Below are positions 1-5,671 of a stretch of DNA of 5,689 bases, piece after piece. The stretch's first letter is position 1, and the number at the start of each line of letters is the position of its first letter. Under the pieces are notes generated by a model, which was given only the letters and a program-made list of their open reading frames with translations, did not search any database and was not told the DNA's origin. This stretch comes from an uncultured Collinsella sp. Lineage in GTDB: Bacteria > Actinomycetota > Coriobacteriia > Coriobacteriales > Coriobacteriaceae. The stretch lies in contig USNA01000075.1 of NCBI GenBank assembly GCA_900555955.1, positions 1 to 5,689 of the forward strand, read 5' to 3'. A program made the translations under genes and the position numbers.

Positions 1-42
1 CTTCGAAACTGGCGGCGGAACGTTCTAACGGTCCTAAATCAT

Positions 43-89
43 GGGATGGGCTTTTCTCGACAGCCGTCGGGGGAAGCCCATCCCTTTTT
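43..89 (+). terminator. Strong Rho-independent terminator of an upstream gene
   Basis: Positions 43-61 pair with 66-84 without a bulge, giving a 19-bp stem (three G-U pairs near the top) closed by the four-base loop AGCC. The outer arms are GGGATGGGCTT and AAGCCCATCCC. The stem is followed at once by TTTTTA. The T-run lies only on the right, so termination is rightward, for a plus-strand gene that ends at or before the left edge. The opposite strand has no T-run after the stem, so this does not look like a terminator for the acetyltransferase gene. Confidence 0.88.
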
Positions 90-109
90 ATGCGCTACCT
101 ACGAAGACT

Positions 110-151
110 GTCCCCAACGACTAGTCACTGGGGACGTTCCTAAATGACTAG
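110..151. repeat. Interleaved inverted-repeat element, copy 1
   Basis: Two perfect 7-bp inverted repeats are interlocked. GTCCCCA (110-116) pairs with TGGGGAC (129-135), and CTAGTCA (121-127) pairs with TGACTAG (145-151). Each loop contains one arm of the other pair, so the two hairpins are mutually exclusive unless they form a pseudoknot. A second element with the same plan, also with a G-rich and an A/T-richer pair, lies at 3650-3700. The GGGGAC-type arms recall REP-like sequences moved by RAYT (REP-associated tyrosine) transposases, but no transposase is present here and that link is an inference. Confidence 0.6.
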
Positions 152-166
152 GTATGGCTGCTGGGC

Positions 167-808
167 CTAGGCTGTTAGGTCCAGCTCGTAGAGGAAGCTT
201 TCGCGCGGCATGTCGTGACGGCGCTCTTCGCGGTTGGCGCGGTGCGTGGCCGTGCGCTTAAAGCCGTGCAGCTCGTAGAACTTCCACGAGCAGTTGGAGT
301 CGGTGTACAGGTGCGCCCTCGTCGCTCCAAGCGAGGACAGGTGCGAGACCGCGGCATCGAGCAAAACCGAGCCAACGCCCAGGCCGTGGACATCGCGATC
401 TATGGCAAGCAGCGTAACCTCGTTGTCGTGCGGCAACGGGCTGCTCTCGAGCAGGCGGTTGTTAGTTCGGATGGTTGCGCGCACAAACGAGAGATACTCG
501 GCGCAGGCATCGGGCTCCAGCTCGCGCATTTGCGACAGCAGCGAGCGTTCGGTATCCATCCAATGTTCCTTGACGGTGGCGCCGGAGCTCTGCCCCGCAC
601 GCGCGAGCGAAATGCCGCGCGCCTGACCGTCGATTACGGCAACCTGCGAAAACGTCGACGACGAAAGGCAATAGGCGAGGTCGCATGCGGCCTCAAGGCG
701 GTTGTACTCATCGTTATCCGAATTGTTATGCCAAAGCTGCTGCAGAATCAGCGCGATGGCGTCGAAGTCTTCGGTATCAAACGGTCGGTAGAGAACCCGC
801 GAGACCAT
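167..808 (-). CDS. GNAT-family N-acetyltransferase
   Basis: This 213-residue protein is predicted to transfer an acetyl group from acetyl-CoA to an amine; the substrate cannot be read from the sequence. The GNAT fold is clearest in the C-terminal half. A beta strand, EVTLLAIDRD (130-139), leads into the acetyl-CoA pyrophosphate loop HGLGVGSVLL (141-150), in which His replaces the usual Arg/Gln. Then come a helix (about 151-160), the strand ATRAHLYTD (162-170) and SWKFYELHGF (174-183), the typical motif B with its Tyr and the 'xYxxxGF' ending. The N-terminal half (about 1-125) is less conserved and probably forms the substrate side. No signal peptide or membrane segment is seen, so it should be cytosolic. 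The ATG at 806-808 is preceded on the minus strand by AAAGAGG, four bases away. It diverges from purH and has no visible operon partner. A specific function is not assignable. Confidence 0.88.
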   Translation of the reverse strand: MVSRVLYRPFDTEDFDAIALILQQLWHNNSDNDEYNRLEAACDLAYCLSSSTFSQVAVIDGQARGISLARAGQSSGATVKEHWMDTERSLLSQMRELEPDACAEYLSFVRATIRTNNRLLESSPLPHDNEVTLLAIDRDVHGLGVGSVLLDAAVSHLSSLGATRAHLYTDSNCSWKFYELHGFKRTATHRANREERRHDMPRESFLYELDLTA

Positions 809-970
809 GGTGCCTCTTTCTTTTGCGGATGCATATCGAGCACAGTTCTACCACGCCATTGGCATCTAATTATGGTGCCCCTGTGTTCCATTAACTCACC
901 GTGCCCGGTGCTGTGCCCATCGCCTCCGCTCACAAACTTTTTCTGCATATGCGCCCGTTGCGGGGTGCAT

Positions 971-988
971 CGATGCGCTCGATGCGCT
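971..988 (+). repeat. Tandem 9-bp repeat upstream of purH
   Basis: CGATGCGCT occurs twice head to tail (971-979 and 980-988). The first copy overlaps a perfect 10-bp palindrome, GCATCGATGC (967-976). It lies about 100 nt before the purH start in the divergent spacer and could be part of a binding site, or simply a small duplication. Confidence 0.4.
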
Positions 989-989
989 A

Positions 990-1011
990 CATTGAATCAG
1001 TATTTTCAATG
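990..1011. promoter_or_regulatory. Inverted repeat in the purH leader region, possible operator
   Basis: CATTGAA (990-996) and TTCAATG (1005-1011) form a perfect 7-bp inverted repeat around the 8-nt spacer TCAGTATT. It is the most A/T-rich stretch of the otherwise GC-rich 200 nt before purH, where a promoter or operator would be expected. It does not match the CGAA...TTCG PurBox of Bacillus PurR. No convincing -35/-10 pair could be placed with it. Confidence 0.35.
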
Positions 1012-1074
1012 CCGCTGCGCGAGCGCTGCAGATCGACGTATCACCGACTCACAGAGCACGGCGGCGTACCAGAC

Positions 1075-1080
1075 AGGAGG
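1075..1080 (+). promoter_or_regulatory. Ribosome binding site of purH
   Basis: A perfect AGGAGG lies five bases before the ATG at 1086, which fixes that start. Confidence 0.85.
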
Positions 1081-1085
1081 ACTGC

Positions 1086-2693
1086 ATGGGATCTGATGTG
1101 AAGATCGCACGCGCGTTGATCTCGGTTACCGATAAGACGGGCGTCGTCGATTTCGCACGGACGCTGGTCGATGACTTTGGCGTCGAGATCATCTCTACGG
1201 GCGGCACGGCTCGTGCCATCGAGGACGCGGGCGTTCCCGTAACCCCCATCGAGGAGTTCACGGGCTATCCCGAGATGATGGACGGCCGCGTTAAGACCCT
1301 GCACCCCAAGGTTCACGGCGCGCTGCTGGCCCGCCGCGATTCCGAGCAGCACATGCAGGAGGCCGCTCAGCACGGCATTAAGCTGATCGACCTGGTCGTC
1401 GTCAACCTGTACGAGTTCGAGAAGACCGTCGCCAACCCCGAGGTCACCTTCGCGGATGCCATCGAGCACATCGACATCGGTGGCCCCTCCATGCTGCGCT
1501 CTGCCGCCAAGAACGCCGCGAGCGTTACCGTCATCTCCGATCCGGCCGACTATGATGCCGTCCTGGCCGAGATGCACGAGACCGGTGGCTGCACCACGCT
1601 TTCCACCCGTCGTCGCCTGCAGGTGAAGGTCTACCAGACCACCGCCGCCTACGACACGGCTATCTCCCGTTGGCTTGCCGCCCAGGCAAGCGACGTGGCG
1701 GACACCTCTGCCAAGCTCGAGATTTCGCTGGAGAAGGTCGACGACCTGCGCTATGGCGAGAACCCGCAGCAGAAGGCTACGGTCTACCGCTTTGCCGAGG
1801 GCTGCGAGAACACCGCGAGCTCGCAGTTCCCGCTCGTTGGCTCCGAGCAGATCCAGGGCAAGCCGCTCAGCTACAACAACTATCTGGATGCTGACGCCGC
1901 TTGGAACCTGGTCCGCGAGTTCGACGAGCCGGCCTGCGTGATCCTCAAGCACCAGAACCCCTGCGGTTCCGCCGTTGCCGAGGACATCACGGCCGCCTAC
2001 GACCGCGCCTTCGCCTGCGATCCCAAGAGCGCCTTCGGCGGCATCATCGCCTGCAACCGCGAGGTTCCCTATGAGCTGGTCGAGCACTTTGCCGATCAGA
2101 ACAAGCAGTTCGTCGAGGTTATCATCGCCCCGAGCTACACTGCCGAGGCGCTCGAGCGCATGGCTAAGCGCCCCAACCTGCGCGTGCTGGCTACCGGCGG
2201 CGTGGACCACGGTGCCCAGGTGGAGCTGCGCTCCGTCGACGGCGGCATGCTGGTGCAGGAAGTCGACCACGTGACCGAGGACCCCGCGACCTTTACGTTC
2301 CCCACCGACCGCAAGCCCACCGACGCCGAGATGGCCGAGCTCGAGTTTGCCTGGAAGGTCTGCAAGGGCGTTAAGTCCAACGCCATCCTGGTCTCCAAGG
2401 GCAAGACCGGCATTGGCATGGGCCCGGGTCAGCCCAACCGCGTGGATTCTGCGCTGCTGGCCTGCGAGCGTGCCGAGGACTTCTGCGAGCGCGAGGGCGT
2501 GGAGAAGGGCGGCTTTGCCTGCGCAAGCGACGCATTCTTCCCGTTCCGCGACAACGTCGACGTGCTTGCCGAGCATGGTGTGACCTGCATCATTCAGCCC
2601 GGCGGCTCCAAGCGCGACGACGAGAGCATCCAGGCCTGCAACGAGCATGGTATTGCGATGGTCTTCACGGGGGCCAGGCATTTTAGGCACTAG
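1086..2693 (+). CDS. purH: Bifunctional AICAR formyltransferase / IMP cyclohydrolase
   Basis: PurH carries out the last two steps of de novo purine synthesis in the cytosol. It formylates AICAR with 10-formyl-tetrahydrofolate to FAICAR, then closes the ring to IMP. The 535 residues match the usual full length. The cyclohydrolase (MGS-like) domain spans about 1-200, with LISVTDKTG (11-19), STGGTARAI (37-45), [19 protein letters not shown] (60-78), [12 protein letters not shown] (104-115) and [14 protein letters not shown] (130-143). The transformylase domain spans about 215-535, with [11 protein letters not shown] (221-231), [13 protein letters not shown] (261-273), the catalytic Lys-His pair in ILKHQNPCG (K288, H289), [11 protein letters not shown] (315-325), [10 protein letters not shown] (480-489), [13 protein letters not shown] (501-513) and the family-typical C-terminus RHFRH. 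The start at 1086 has a perfect AGGAGG. The gene appears to be alone here: a GNAT gene diverges upstream and hairpins follow it. Nothing suggests loss of function. Confidence 0.98.
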   Translation: MGSDVKIARALISVTDKTGVVDFARTLVDDFGVEIISTGGTARAIEDAGVPVTPIEEFTGYPEMMDGRVKTLHPKVHGALLARRDSEQHMQEAAQHGIKLIDLVVVNLYEFEKTVANPEVTFADAIEHIDIGGPSMLRSAAKNAASVTVISDPADYDAVLAEMHETGGCTTLSTRRRLQVKVYQTTAAYDTAISRWLAAQASDVADTSAKLEISLEKVDDLRYGENPQQKATVYRFAEGCENTASSQFPLVGSEQIQGKPLSYNNYLDADAAWNLVREFDEPACVILKHQNPCGSAVAEDITAAYDRAFACDPKSAFGGIIACNREVPYELVEHFADQNKQFVEVIIAPSYTAEALERMAKRPNLRVLATGGVDHGAQVELRSVDGGMLVQEVDHVTEDPATFTFPTDRKPTDAEMAELEFAWKVCKGVKSNAILVSKGKTGIGMGPGQPNRVDSALLACERAEDFCEREGVEKGGFACASDAFFPFRDNVDVLAEHGVTCIIQPGGSKRDDESIQACNEHGIAMVFTGARHFRH

Positions 2694-2697
2694 AGGC

Positions 2698-2791
2698 TTT
2701 CCCAAGCACCCGACCTTGCCCCTCAAACCGTCGCTTGCGTACATTTAGTACGCGGCGCTCCTCTTTCGGGGCAATCTCGGGCACTTGGAAA
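2698..2791. repeat. Long imperfect hairpin just after purH
   Basis: The arms 2698-2722 and 2768-2791 pair over about 20 bp with one bulged C and four mismatches; the best blocks are TTTCC/GGAAA, CCCGA/TCGGG and TTGCCCC/GGGGCAA. Inside the 45-nt loop is a second hairpin, GCGTAC-ATTTA-GTACGC (2737-2753). It begins five bases after the purH stop. There is no T-run on either side, so it is not a standard terminator. It may be an extragenic palindromic repeat or a 3'-end stabiliser of the purH mRNA. Confidence 0.65.
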
Positions 2792-2794
2792 ACC

Positions 2795-2824
2795 CTTAAT
2801 GGGATGTTGTTCTATCCCATTAAG
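2795..2824. repeat. Perfect 11-bp inverted repeat
   Basis: CTTAATGGGAT (2795-2805) and ATCCCATTAAG (2814-2824) are perfect inverted copies separated by the 8-nt loop GTTGTTCT. No T-run follows. It sits three bases after the long hairpin and about 40 nt before the terminator. It could be an operator for the downstream gene or another structured part of the purH 3' region. Confidence 0.6.
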
Positions 2825-2864
2825 CTGATCGGTCGCCTGACCATATCGTCAAAATAATCTCCGC

Positions 2865-2900
2865 AAAAGACGGCTGCTCCGTTTGGAGGGCCGTCTTTTT
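2865..2900 (+). terminator. Rho-independent terminator between purH and the next gene
   Basis: AAAAGACGGC (2865-2874) pairs with GCCGTCTTTT (2890-2899). The stem continues after a one-base bulge with CTCC/GGAG around the loop GTTT, and the descending arm ends in TTTTT. A-runs and T-runs flank the stem, so it might work in both directions, but only rightward transcription (from purH) is expected here. It ends 16 nt before the next start codon, so it could also limit read-through into that gene. Confidence 0.82.
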
Positions 2901-2916
2901 GGTATAAGAGGACGGA

Positions 2917-3651
2917 ATGACTAACACGAAAGGTATGACCATGCCCCAGATTGATGATGCCGAGCTGTTTGGCAATGCCGAGGATCAGCGTGCGTACGAG
3001 GACTTTTGCGCCAATCAGGAGGCGGTCGAGAAGTTCACGCTCGACAAGCCCGCGCTTGTCTGCCGTTGGCGCATGTCCAACAAAAAGGTGCCCATGCTCA
3101 ACCGCCACATTCGCGCACTGTCCGAGCGCCTGGTGCAGGGCGAGCCGCTTACCCATAACATGCTCAGCTGGGCCAAACAGCACGTTGAGTGGTCGCTTGC
3201 CGAGGGCGATTACACTGCGCACGACGGCGTACTCATGCTGGTGATCGACGTCAATGGCAACGCCGCCATGACGGTGGGCGAGAACGAGACGCTGGCCGAT
3301 ACGGCGGACCGCCGAGGCCCGCTCCGAGGCCGACGAAACCGGCGTGGCGCCCGAGCTGCTCGCCGCCGTCGATAACGGCGAGCTGGCCTTTGTGGCGCCA
3401 GCGGACGAGTGCCTGTGCGGCACGGCGACGCTCATCGAGCAGCTGGCCCAGACCAAGGGCATCCCGGTCACGCGCGTAGACATTCCCGCGCAGCTCAAGG
3501 GTGCGCTGTTTCTGGTGAGCGACGAGCACGGCGTGGTTCCCGCCACCGAGCAGCTCTAGTCCCGCCCACCGACGGTGACGCCGCCGAGGCCGACGCCGCA
3601 ACGGTCGCCTTCTTTGCCGAAGGCTACGAAAAGCTCCGCGCCCGCCGCTAA
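2917..3651 (+). pseudogene. Unrecognised protein gene broken by two opposite frameshifts
   Basis: A single reading of about 244 residues is spread over three segments. Frame 1 from the ATG at 2917 reads sensibly to about 3300 (ending VGENETLAD), then turns into Arg-rich nonsense and stops at 3373-3375. Frame 2 carries the sense from about 3302 (TAEARSEADETGVAPELL and on through GALFLVSDEHGVVPATEQL) to a stop at 3557-3559. Frame 1 resumes with PPTDGDAAEADAATVAFF and ends in EKLRARR at 3649-3651. One extra base near 3300-3310 and one missing base near 3559 would explain it. The start at 2917 has AGAGGA four bases before it; ATG 2941, with AAAGG seven bases upstream, is an alternative. The protein is acidic and probably cytosolic, with no signal peptide or membrane helix. 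I do not recognise the family. It may be a true pseudogene or carry sequencing errors. Automatic annotation would likely report separate short proteins (2917-3375 and pieces of 3344-3651). Confidence 0.7.
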
Positions 3652-3700
3652 ATGATTTTTCTGGGACGGGGATTAAAGAATCATTTTAGTCTCCGTTCCC
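3650..3700. repeat. Interleaved inverted-repeat element, copy 2
   Basis: AAATGATT (3650-3657) pairs perfectly with AATCATTT (3679-3686). GGGACGGGGA (3663-3672) pairs with TCTCCGTTCCC (3690-3700) with one bulged base and one G-U pair. The arms alternate A-B-A'-B', as in the element at 110-151. The first arm overlaps the TAA stop of the broken gene at 3649-3651. There is a short T-run (3656-3660) but it is not after a stem, so a standard terminator is unlikely. Confidence 0.6.
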
Positions 3701-3730
3701 GTCGCGAGCGTAAGGCGGACAAAACGCCCC

Positions 3731-3742
3731 TGTTCGCGAACA
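3731..3742. promoter_or_regulatory. Perfect palindrome TGTTCGCGAACA, candidate operator
   Basis: This 12-bp perfect palindrome lies about 90 nt before the response-regulator start codon. Its core TGTTCNNGAAC recurs twice just after the histidine-kinase gene (5585 and 5624), so it is probably a binding site used for autoregulation. The link to the regulator is inferred from position and motif sharing. Confidence 0.5.
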
Positions 3743-3791
3743 GTTCTGTCACCTTGGCGACGTGCGTGGCGCGCACCTGCAGTTTCGCAGC

Positions 3792-3797
3792 CATAAT
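3792..3797 (+). promoter_or_regulatory. Possible -10 element of the two-component operon
   Basis: CATAAT matches five of six bases of TATAAT and would place a transcription start roughly 28 nt before the ATG at 3832. No good -35 box is seen 16-18 nt upstream, which would suit a promoter dependent on an activator, possibly one bound at 3731-3742. Confidence 0.25.
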
Positions 3798-3813
3798 GGT
3801 GGCAAGACAACCA

Positions 3814-3823
3814 AGAGGGGGAG
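3814..3823 (+). promoter_or_regulatory. Ribosome binding site deciding the regulator start
   Basis: AGAGGGGGAG lies eight bases before ATG 3832. The frame stays open upstream to 3652 and has another ATG at 3796, but that one lacks a comparable site and would add residues before the conserved first beta strand. Confidence 0.75.
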
Positions 3824-3831
3824 CGGAATCC

Positions 3832-4503
3832 ATGGCGCTGATCTATGTCGTTGAGGACGACGAGCCCATTCGTCGTGAACTTATCGACATCCTTGCCCGC
3901 GCCGGGTTTGAAATCGAGGCCTGCGAATCGTTTGAGCATGTCTCGCGCGATATTCTCGCCGCCGCGCCCGACCTGGTGCTGCTCGACCTCACGCTTCCCG
4001 TCAAGGACGGCCAGCATATCTGCCACGAGGTTCGCCGCGAATCCGAGGTTCCCATCATCGTCCTCACGTCGCGCACGACCGAGATCGACGAGGTCATGGC
4101 CATGACGCTCGGCGCGGACGACTTTGTTCCCAAGCCCTATAGCGCCCGTGTGCTCGTGGCGCGTATCAATGCCTTGCTGCGTCGCACCGCGGCGGCGGGC
4201 GAGCGCAGCACGCTCGTCCACAAGGGACTGGAGCTCGACCTCGCACGCTCCATGGTCACCAACACGCAAACGGGCACCAGCACCGAGCTCACAAAAAACG
4301 AACTGCGTATTCTCTCGCTGCTTCTGAGCCGCGCGGGCAAGATTGTTTCGCGCTCGGCCATCATGCAGGATCTGTGGGACTCCGACGCCTTCGTGGACGA
4401 CAATACGCTTACCGTCAACATCAACCGCCTGCGCACCACGCTCGAAAAAATCGGCATCAAGGGGTATTTGACGACGCACCGCGGCCAAGGCTATTCGGTC
4501 TAG
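3832..4503 (+). CDS. OmpR/PhoB-family response regulator, BceR-like
   Basis: This 223-residue cytosolic DNA-binding regulator is the partner of the kinase that follows. The receiver domain (about 1-118) has the acidic pair D9/D10 in VVEDDEP, the phospho-acceptor D52 in LVLLDLTLP, T79 in IIVLTS and K101 in FVPKPY, so all key residues are present. The winged-helix domain (about 125-223) has TELTKNELRILSLLL (151-165), the recognition region DDNTLTVNINRLRTTLEKIG (189-208) and the terminal hairpin THRGQGYSV. The 'NTLTVNINRLR' and 'RGQGY' wording is typical of the BceR/GraR branch, which controls resistance to envelope-active peptides. The ATG at 3832 was chosen for its AGAGGGGGAG site and because the protein then begins directly with the first receiver strand. 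The kinase gene starts 9 nt downstream, so they form an operon. A TGTTCNNGAAC site upstream suggests autoregulation. The exact stimulus is unknown. Confidence 0.95.
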   Translation: MALIYVVEDDEPIRRELIDILARAGFEIEACESFEHVSRDILAAAPDLVLLDLTLPVKDGQHICHEVRRESEVPIIVLTSRTTEIDEVMAMTLGADDFVPKPYSARVLVARINALLRRTAAAGERSTLVHKGLELDLARSMVTNTQTGTSTELTKNELRILSLLLSRAGKIVSRSAIMQDLWDSDAFVDDNTLTVNINRLRTTLEKIGIKGYLTTHRGQGYSV

Positions 4504-4512
4504 GGGCCGGCT

Positions 4513-5556
4513 ATGTCGTTTGCCAAGTTCTTTAAAGACGCGCTGCTTCCCGTCGCCGTGTGGACGTGCGGCGTGCTGCTGAGCTGCTTTGTGCTGACGG
4601 TCGCCGGTGCACCCGTTTCTATCGTGGTCGTGGCGGTTGGCGTGTCCTTTATCTTTGGTATGCTCGGCATCGTGATCGAGTACGCTCGCCGTCGCCGTTT
4701 TCTGCGTCAGTTGGAGCGCGCGGCAGAGGAGCTCGAGAGTCCCGCATGGGTGCAAGAGATGGTGCAATGCCCGACCTATGCCGAGGGCGAGCTCGAATAC
4801 GAGGTCTTGCGCCGGGTGGGCAAAGCCGCCTGCGACGAGGTTGCCGAAGGCAGGCGTCAGATCGATGACTATCGCGACTATATCGTGAGCTGGGTCCACG
4901 AGGTCAAGCTGCCCCTGGCGGCGGCTCACCTGATTTTGGAAAACCTGGACAGCAGCGAAGACGACCTGTCGCGCGTGGACGACCTGGCACGCGAACTTGC
5001 TCGCGTGGAGCGCTATATCGACCAGGCGCTGTACTACGCGCGCTCGGAAGTCGTGGAGCGCGACTACCTGATTCGCCGCTGGGATCTCAAAACCTTGGTG
5101 ACGGGCGCGATTAAAGCCAACGCGCGCGAGCTCATTGCGGCGCATGTGGCCCCGGTGTGCGAGAACCTCGACTTCGAGGTCTTTACCGACGAGAAGTGGC
5201 TCGAGTTTATTCTGGGCCAGCTCATTCAGAACAGCATTAAATATGCGCGTGAGGACGGCGCAAAGATCGTGTTTTCGGGTGCGTTGCTGGACGAGGGTCT
5301 GGCAAGCGAGCGCATCGAGCTTACCGTCGCGGACAACGGCTGCGGCGTGTGTGCGGCAGACCTGCCGCGCGTGTTCGAGAAGGGCTTTACCGGCGACAAC
5401 GGCCGCACCACCAAGCGCGCAACGGGTATTGGCCTCTACCTGGTGGCGCGCCTGTGCTCCAAGATGGGCATCGACGTCACCGCAGCATCCGAGCCCGGCG
5501 AAGGCTTCGTCGTCACGTTCGCCTTCTCGACGAACAAGTTCCAATACTTTGAGTAG
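4513..5556 (+). CDS. Intramembrane-sensing histidine kinase, BceS-like
   Basis: The 347-residue kinase is expected to phosphorylate the preceding regulator. Two membrane helices (about 11-31 and 34-56) are joined by only a few residues (AGAP), so it has no extracellular sensor domain; a basic ARRRRF stretch follows. This is the layout of BceS-type kinases, which are usually controlled by a partner ABC transporter. The cytoplasmic part has the H-box SWVHEVKLPLAA (phospho-acceptor H129), the N-box LGQLIQNSIKYAR (N240), the G1 box VADNGCGV (272-279), the F-box VFEKGFTGDNG (287-297) and the G2 box TGIGLYL (304-310); the ATPase domain is complete. The H-box has Leu133 where many kinases have Thr/Asn. 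The start at 4513 has AGGGG, overlapping the end of the regulator's stop codon, as its ribosome site, which suggests translational coupling. No transporter gene is visible; one may lie to the right. Confidence 0.93.
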   Translation: MSFAKFFKDALLPVAVWTCGVLLSCFVLTVAGAPVSIVVVAVGVSFIFGMLGIVIEYARRRRFLRQLERAAEELESPAWVQEMVQCPTYAEGELEYEVLRRVGKAACDEVAEGRRQIDDYRDYIVSWVHEVKLPLAAAHLILENLDSSEDDLSRVDDLARELARVERYIDQALYYARSEVVERDYLIRRWDLKTLVTGAIKANARELIAAHVAPVCENLDFEVFTDEKWLEFILGQLIQNSIKYAREDGAKIVFSGALLDEGLASERIELTVADNGCGVCAADLPRVFEKGFTGDNGRTTKRATGIGLYLVARLCSKMGIDVTAASEPGEGFVVTFAFSTNKFQYFE

Positions 5557-5559
5557 GCG

Positions 5560-5583
5560 GGCCGTCTTGCGGCACGGACGGCT
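5560..5583. other. Short hairpin just after the kinase stop
   Basis: GCCGTC (5561-5566) and GACGGC (5577-5582) form a 6-bp GC-rich stem with a 10-nt loop, extendable by G-U pairs, four bases after the kinase stop codon. No T-run follows, so it would be a weak terminator at best and may let transcription continue rightward. Confidence 0.3.
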
Positions 5584-5584
5584 G

Positions 5585-5640
5585 TGTTCCCGAACGTGAA
5601 CTTAGCTAAGGCAATTGGCGCCATGTTCCTGAACGTGAAC
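5585..5640 (+). promoter_or_regulatory. Pair of 17-bp direct repeats, candidate regulator binding sites
   Basis: TGTTCCCGAACGTGAAC (5585-5601) and TGTTCCTGAACGTGAAC (5624-5640) differ at one base and are offset by 39 bp, close to four helical turns. Each contains an internal GTTC-NN-GAAC dyad followed by GTGAAC. The first 11 bases fit the palindrome upstream of the regulator gene (3731). OmpR-family regulators usually bind direct repeats, so this looks like the control region of a rightward gene starting beyond the window. Confidence 0.55.
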
Positions 5641-5645
5641 ACAAC

Positions 5646-5671
5646 TATGGGGCTCAAATGAATCCCCCATA
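5646..5671. repeat. 7-bp inverted repeat near the right edge
   Basis: TATGGGG (5646-5652) and CCCCATA (5665-5671) are perfect inverted copies with a 12-nt loop. There is no T-run after the stem on the plus strand, where AACAAAAAC follows. It lies directly right of the direct repeats, where a promoter or leader of the next gene would be. Confidence 0.45.

Noticed and set aside
1..28. C-terminal end of an upstream protein finishing at TAA 26-28
   Set aside because: Frame 2 gives only eight residues before the stop and the other two frames are also open, so the reading frame of the upstream gene cannot be decided.
215..1096. Plus-strand open frame of 293 residues over the acetyltransferase gene and its upstream spacer
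   Set aside because: The minus-strand GNAT reading has recognisable motifs. The plus-strand reading has none and runs through the purH leader.
1041..2744. Minus-strand open frame of 567 residues opposite purH
   Set aside because: It lies antisense to a complete, highly conserved purH. Its Gly/Val/Leu-rich translation is what GC-rich, codon-biased DNA gives on the opposite strand, and it shows no family motifs.
3324..3595. Repeated 12-mer CCGAGGCCGACG (3324-3335 and 3584-3595) as a cause of the frameshifts
   Set aside because: It is made of the commonest Ala/Glu/Asp codons of this genome, and the copies are not placed at both frame switches in a way that explains them.
3652..3831. N-terminal extension of the response regulator by 60 residues
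   Set aside because: The extension covers the inverted-repeat element and a palindrome, adds residues before the conserved first receiver strand, and ATG 3832 has a strong ribosome binding site.
5532..5541. GAACAAGTTC dyad near the end of the kinase gene
   Set aside because: It lies inside coding sequence and has the half-sites in the reverse order to the intergenic boxes, so chance is the simpler explanation.
3673..5544. Minus-strand open frame of 623 residues opposite the two-component genes
   Set aside because: It is antisense to two unambiguous conserved genes and runs through their intergenic spacer; composition alone explains it.
5585..5640. LexA/SOS box in the GAAC-rich repeats
   Set aside because: The Gram-positive SOS box has the order GAAC-NNNN-GTTC. 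Here the half-sites run GTTC-NN-GAAC, the opposite order and with different spacing.
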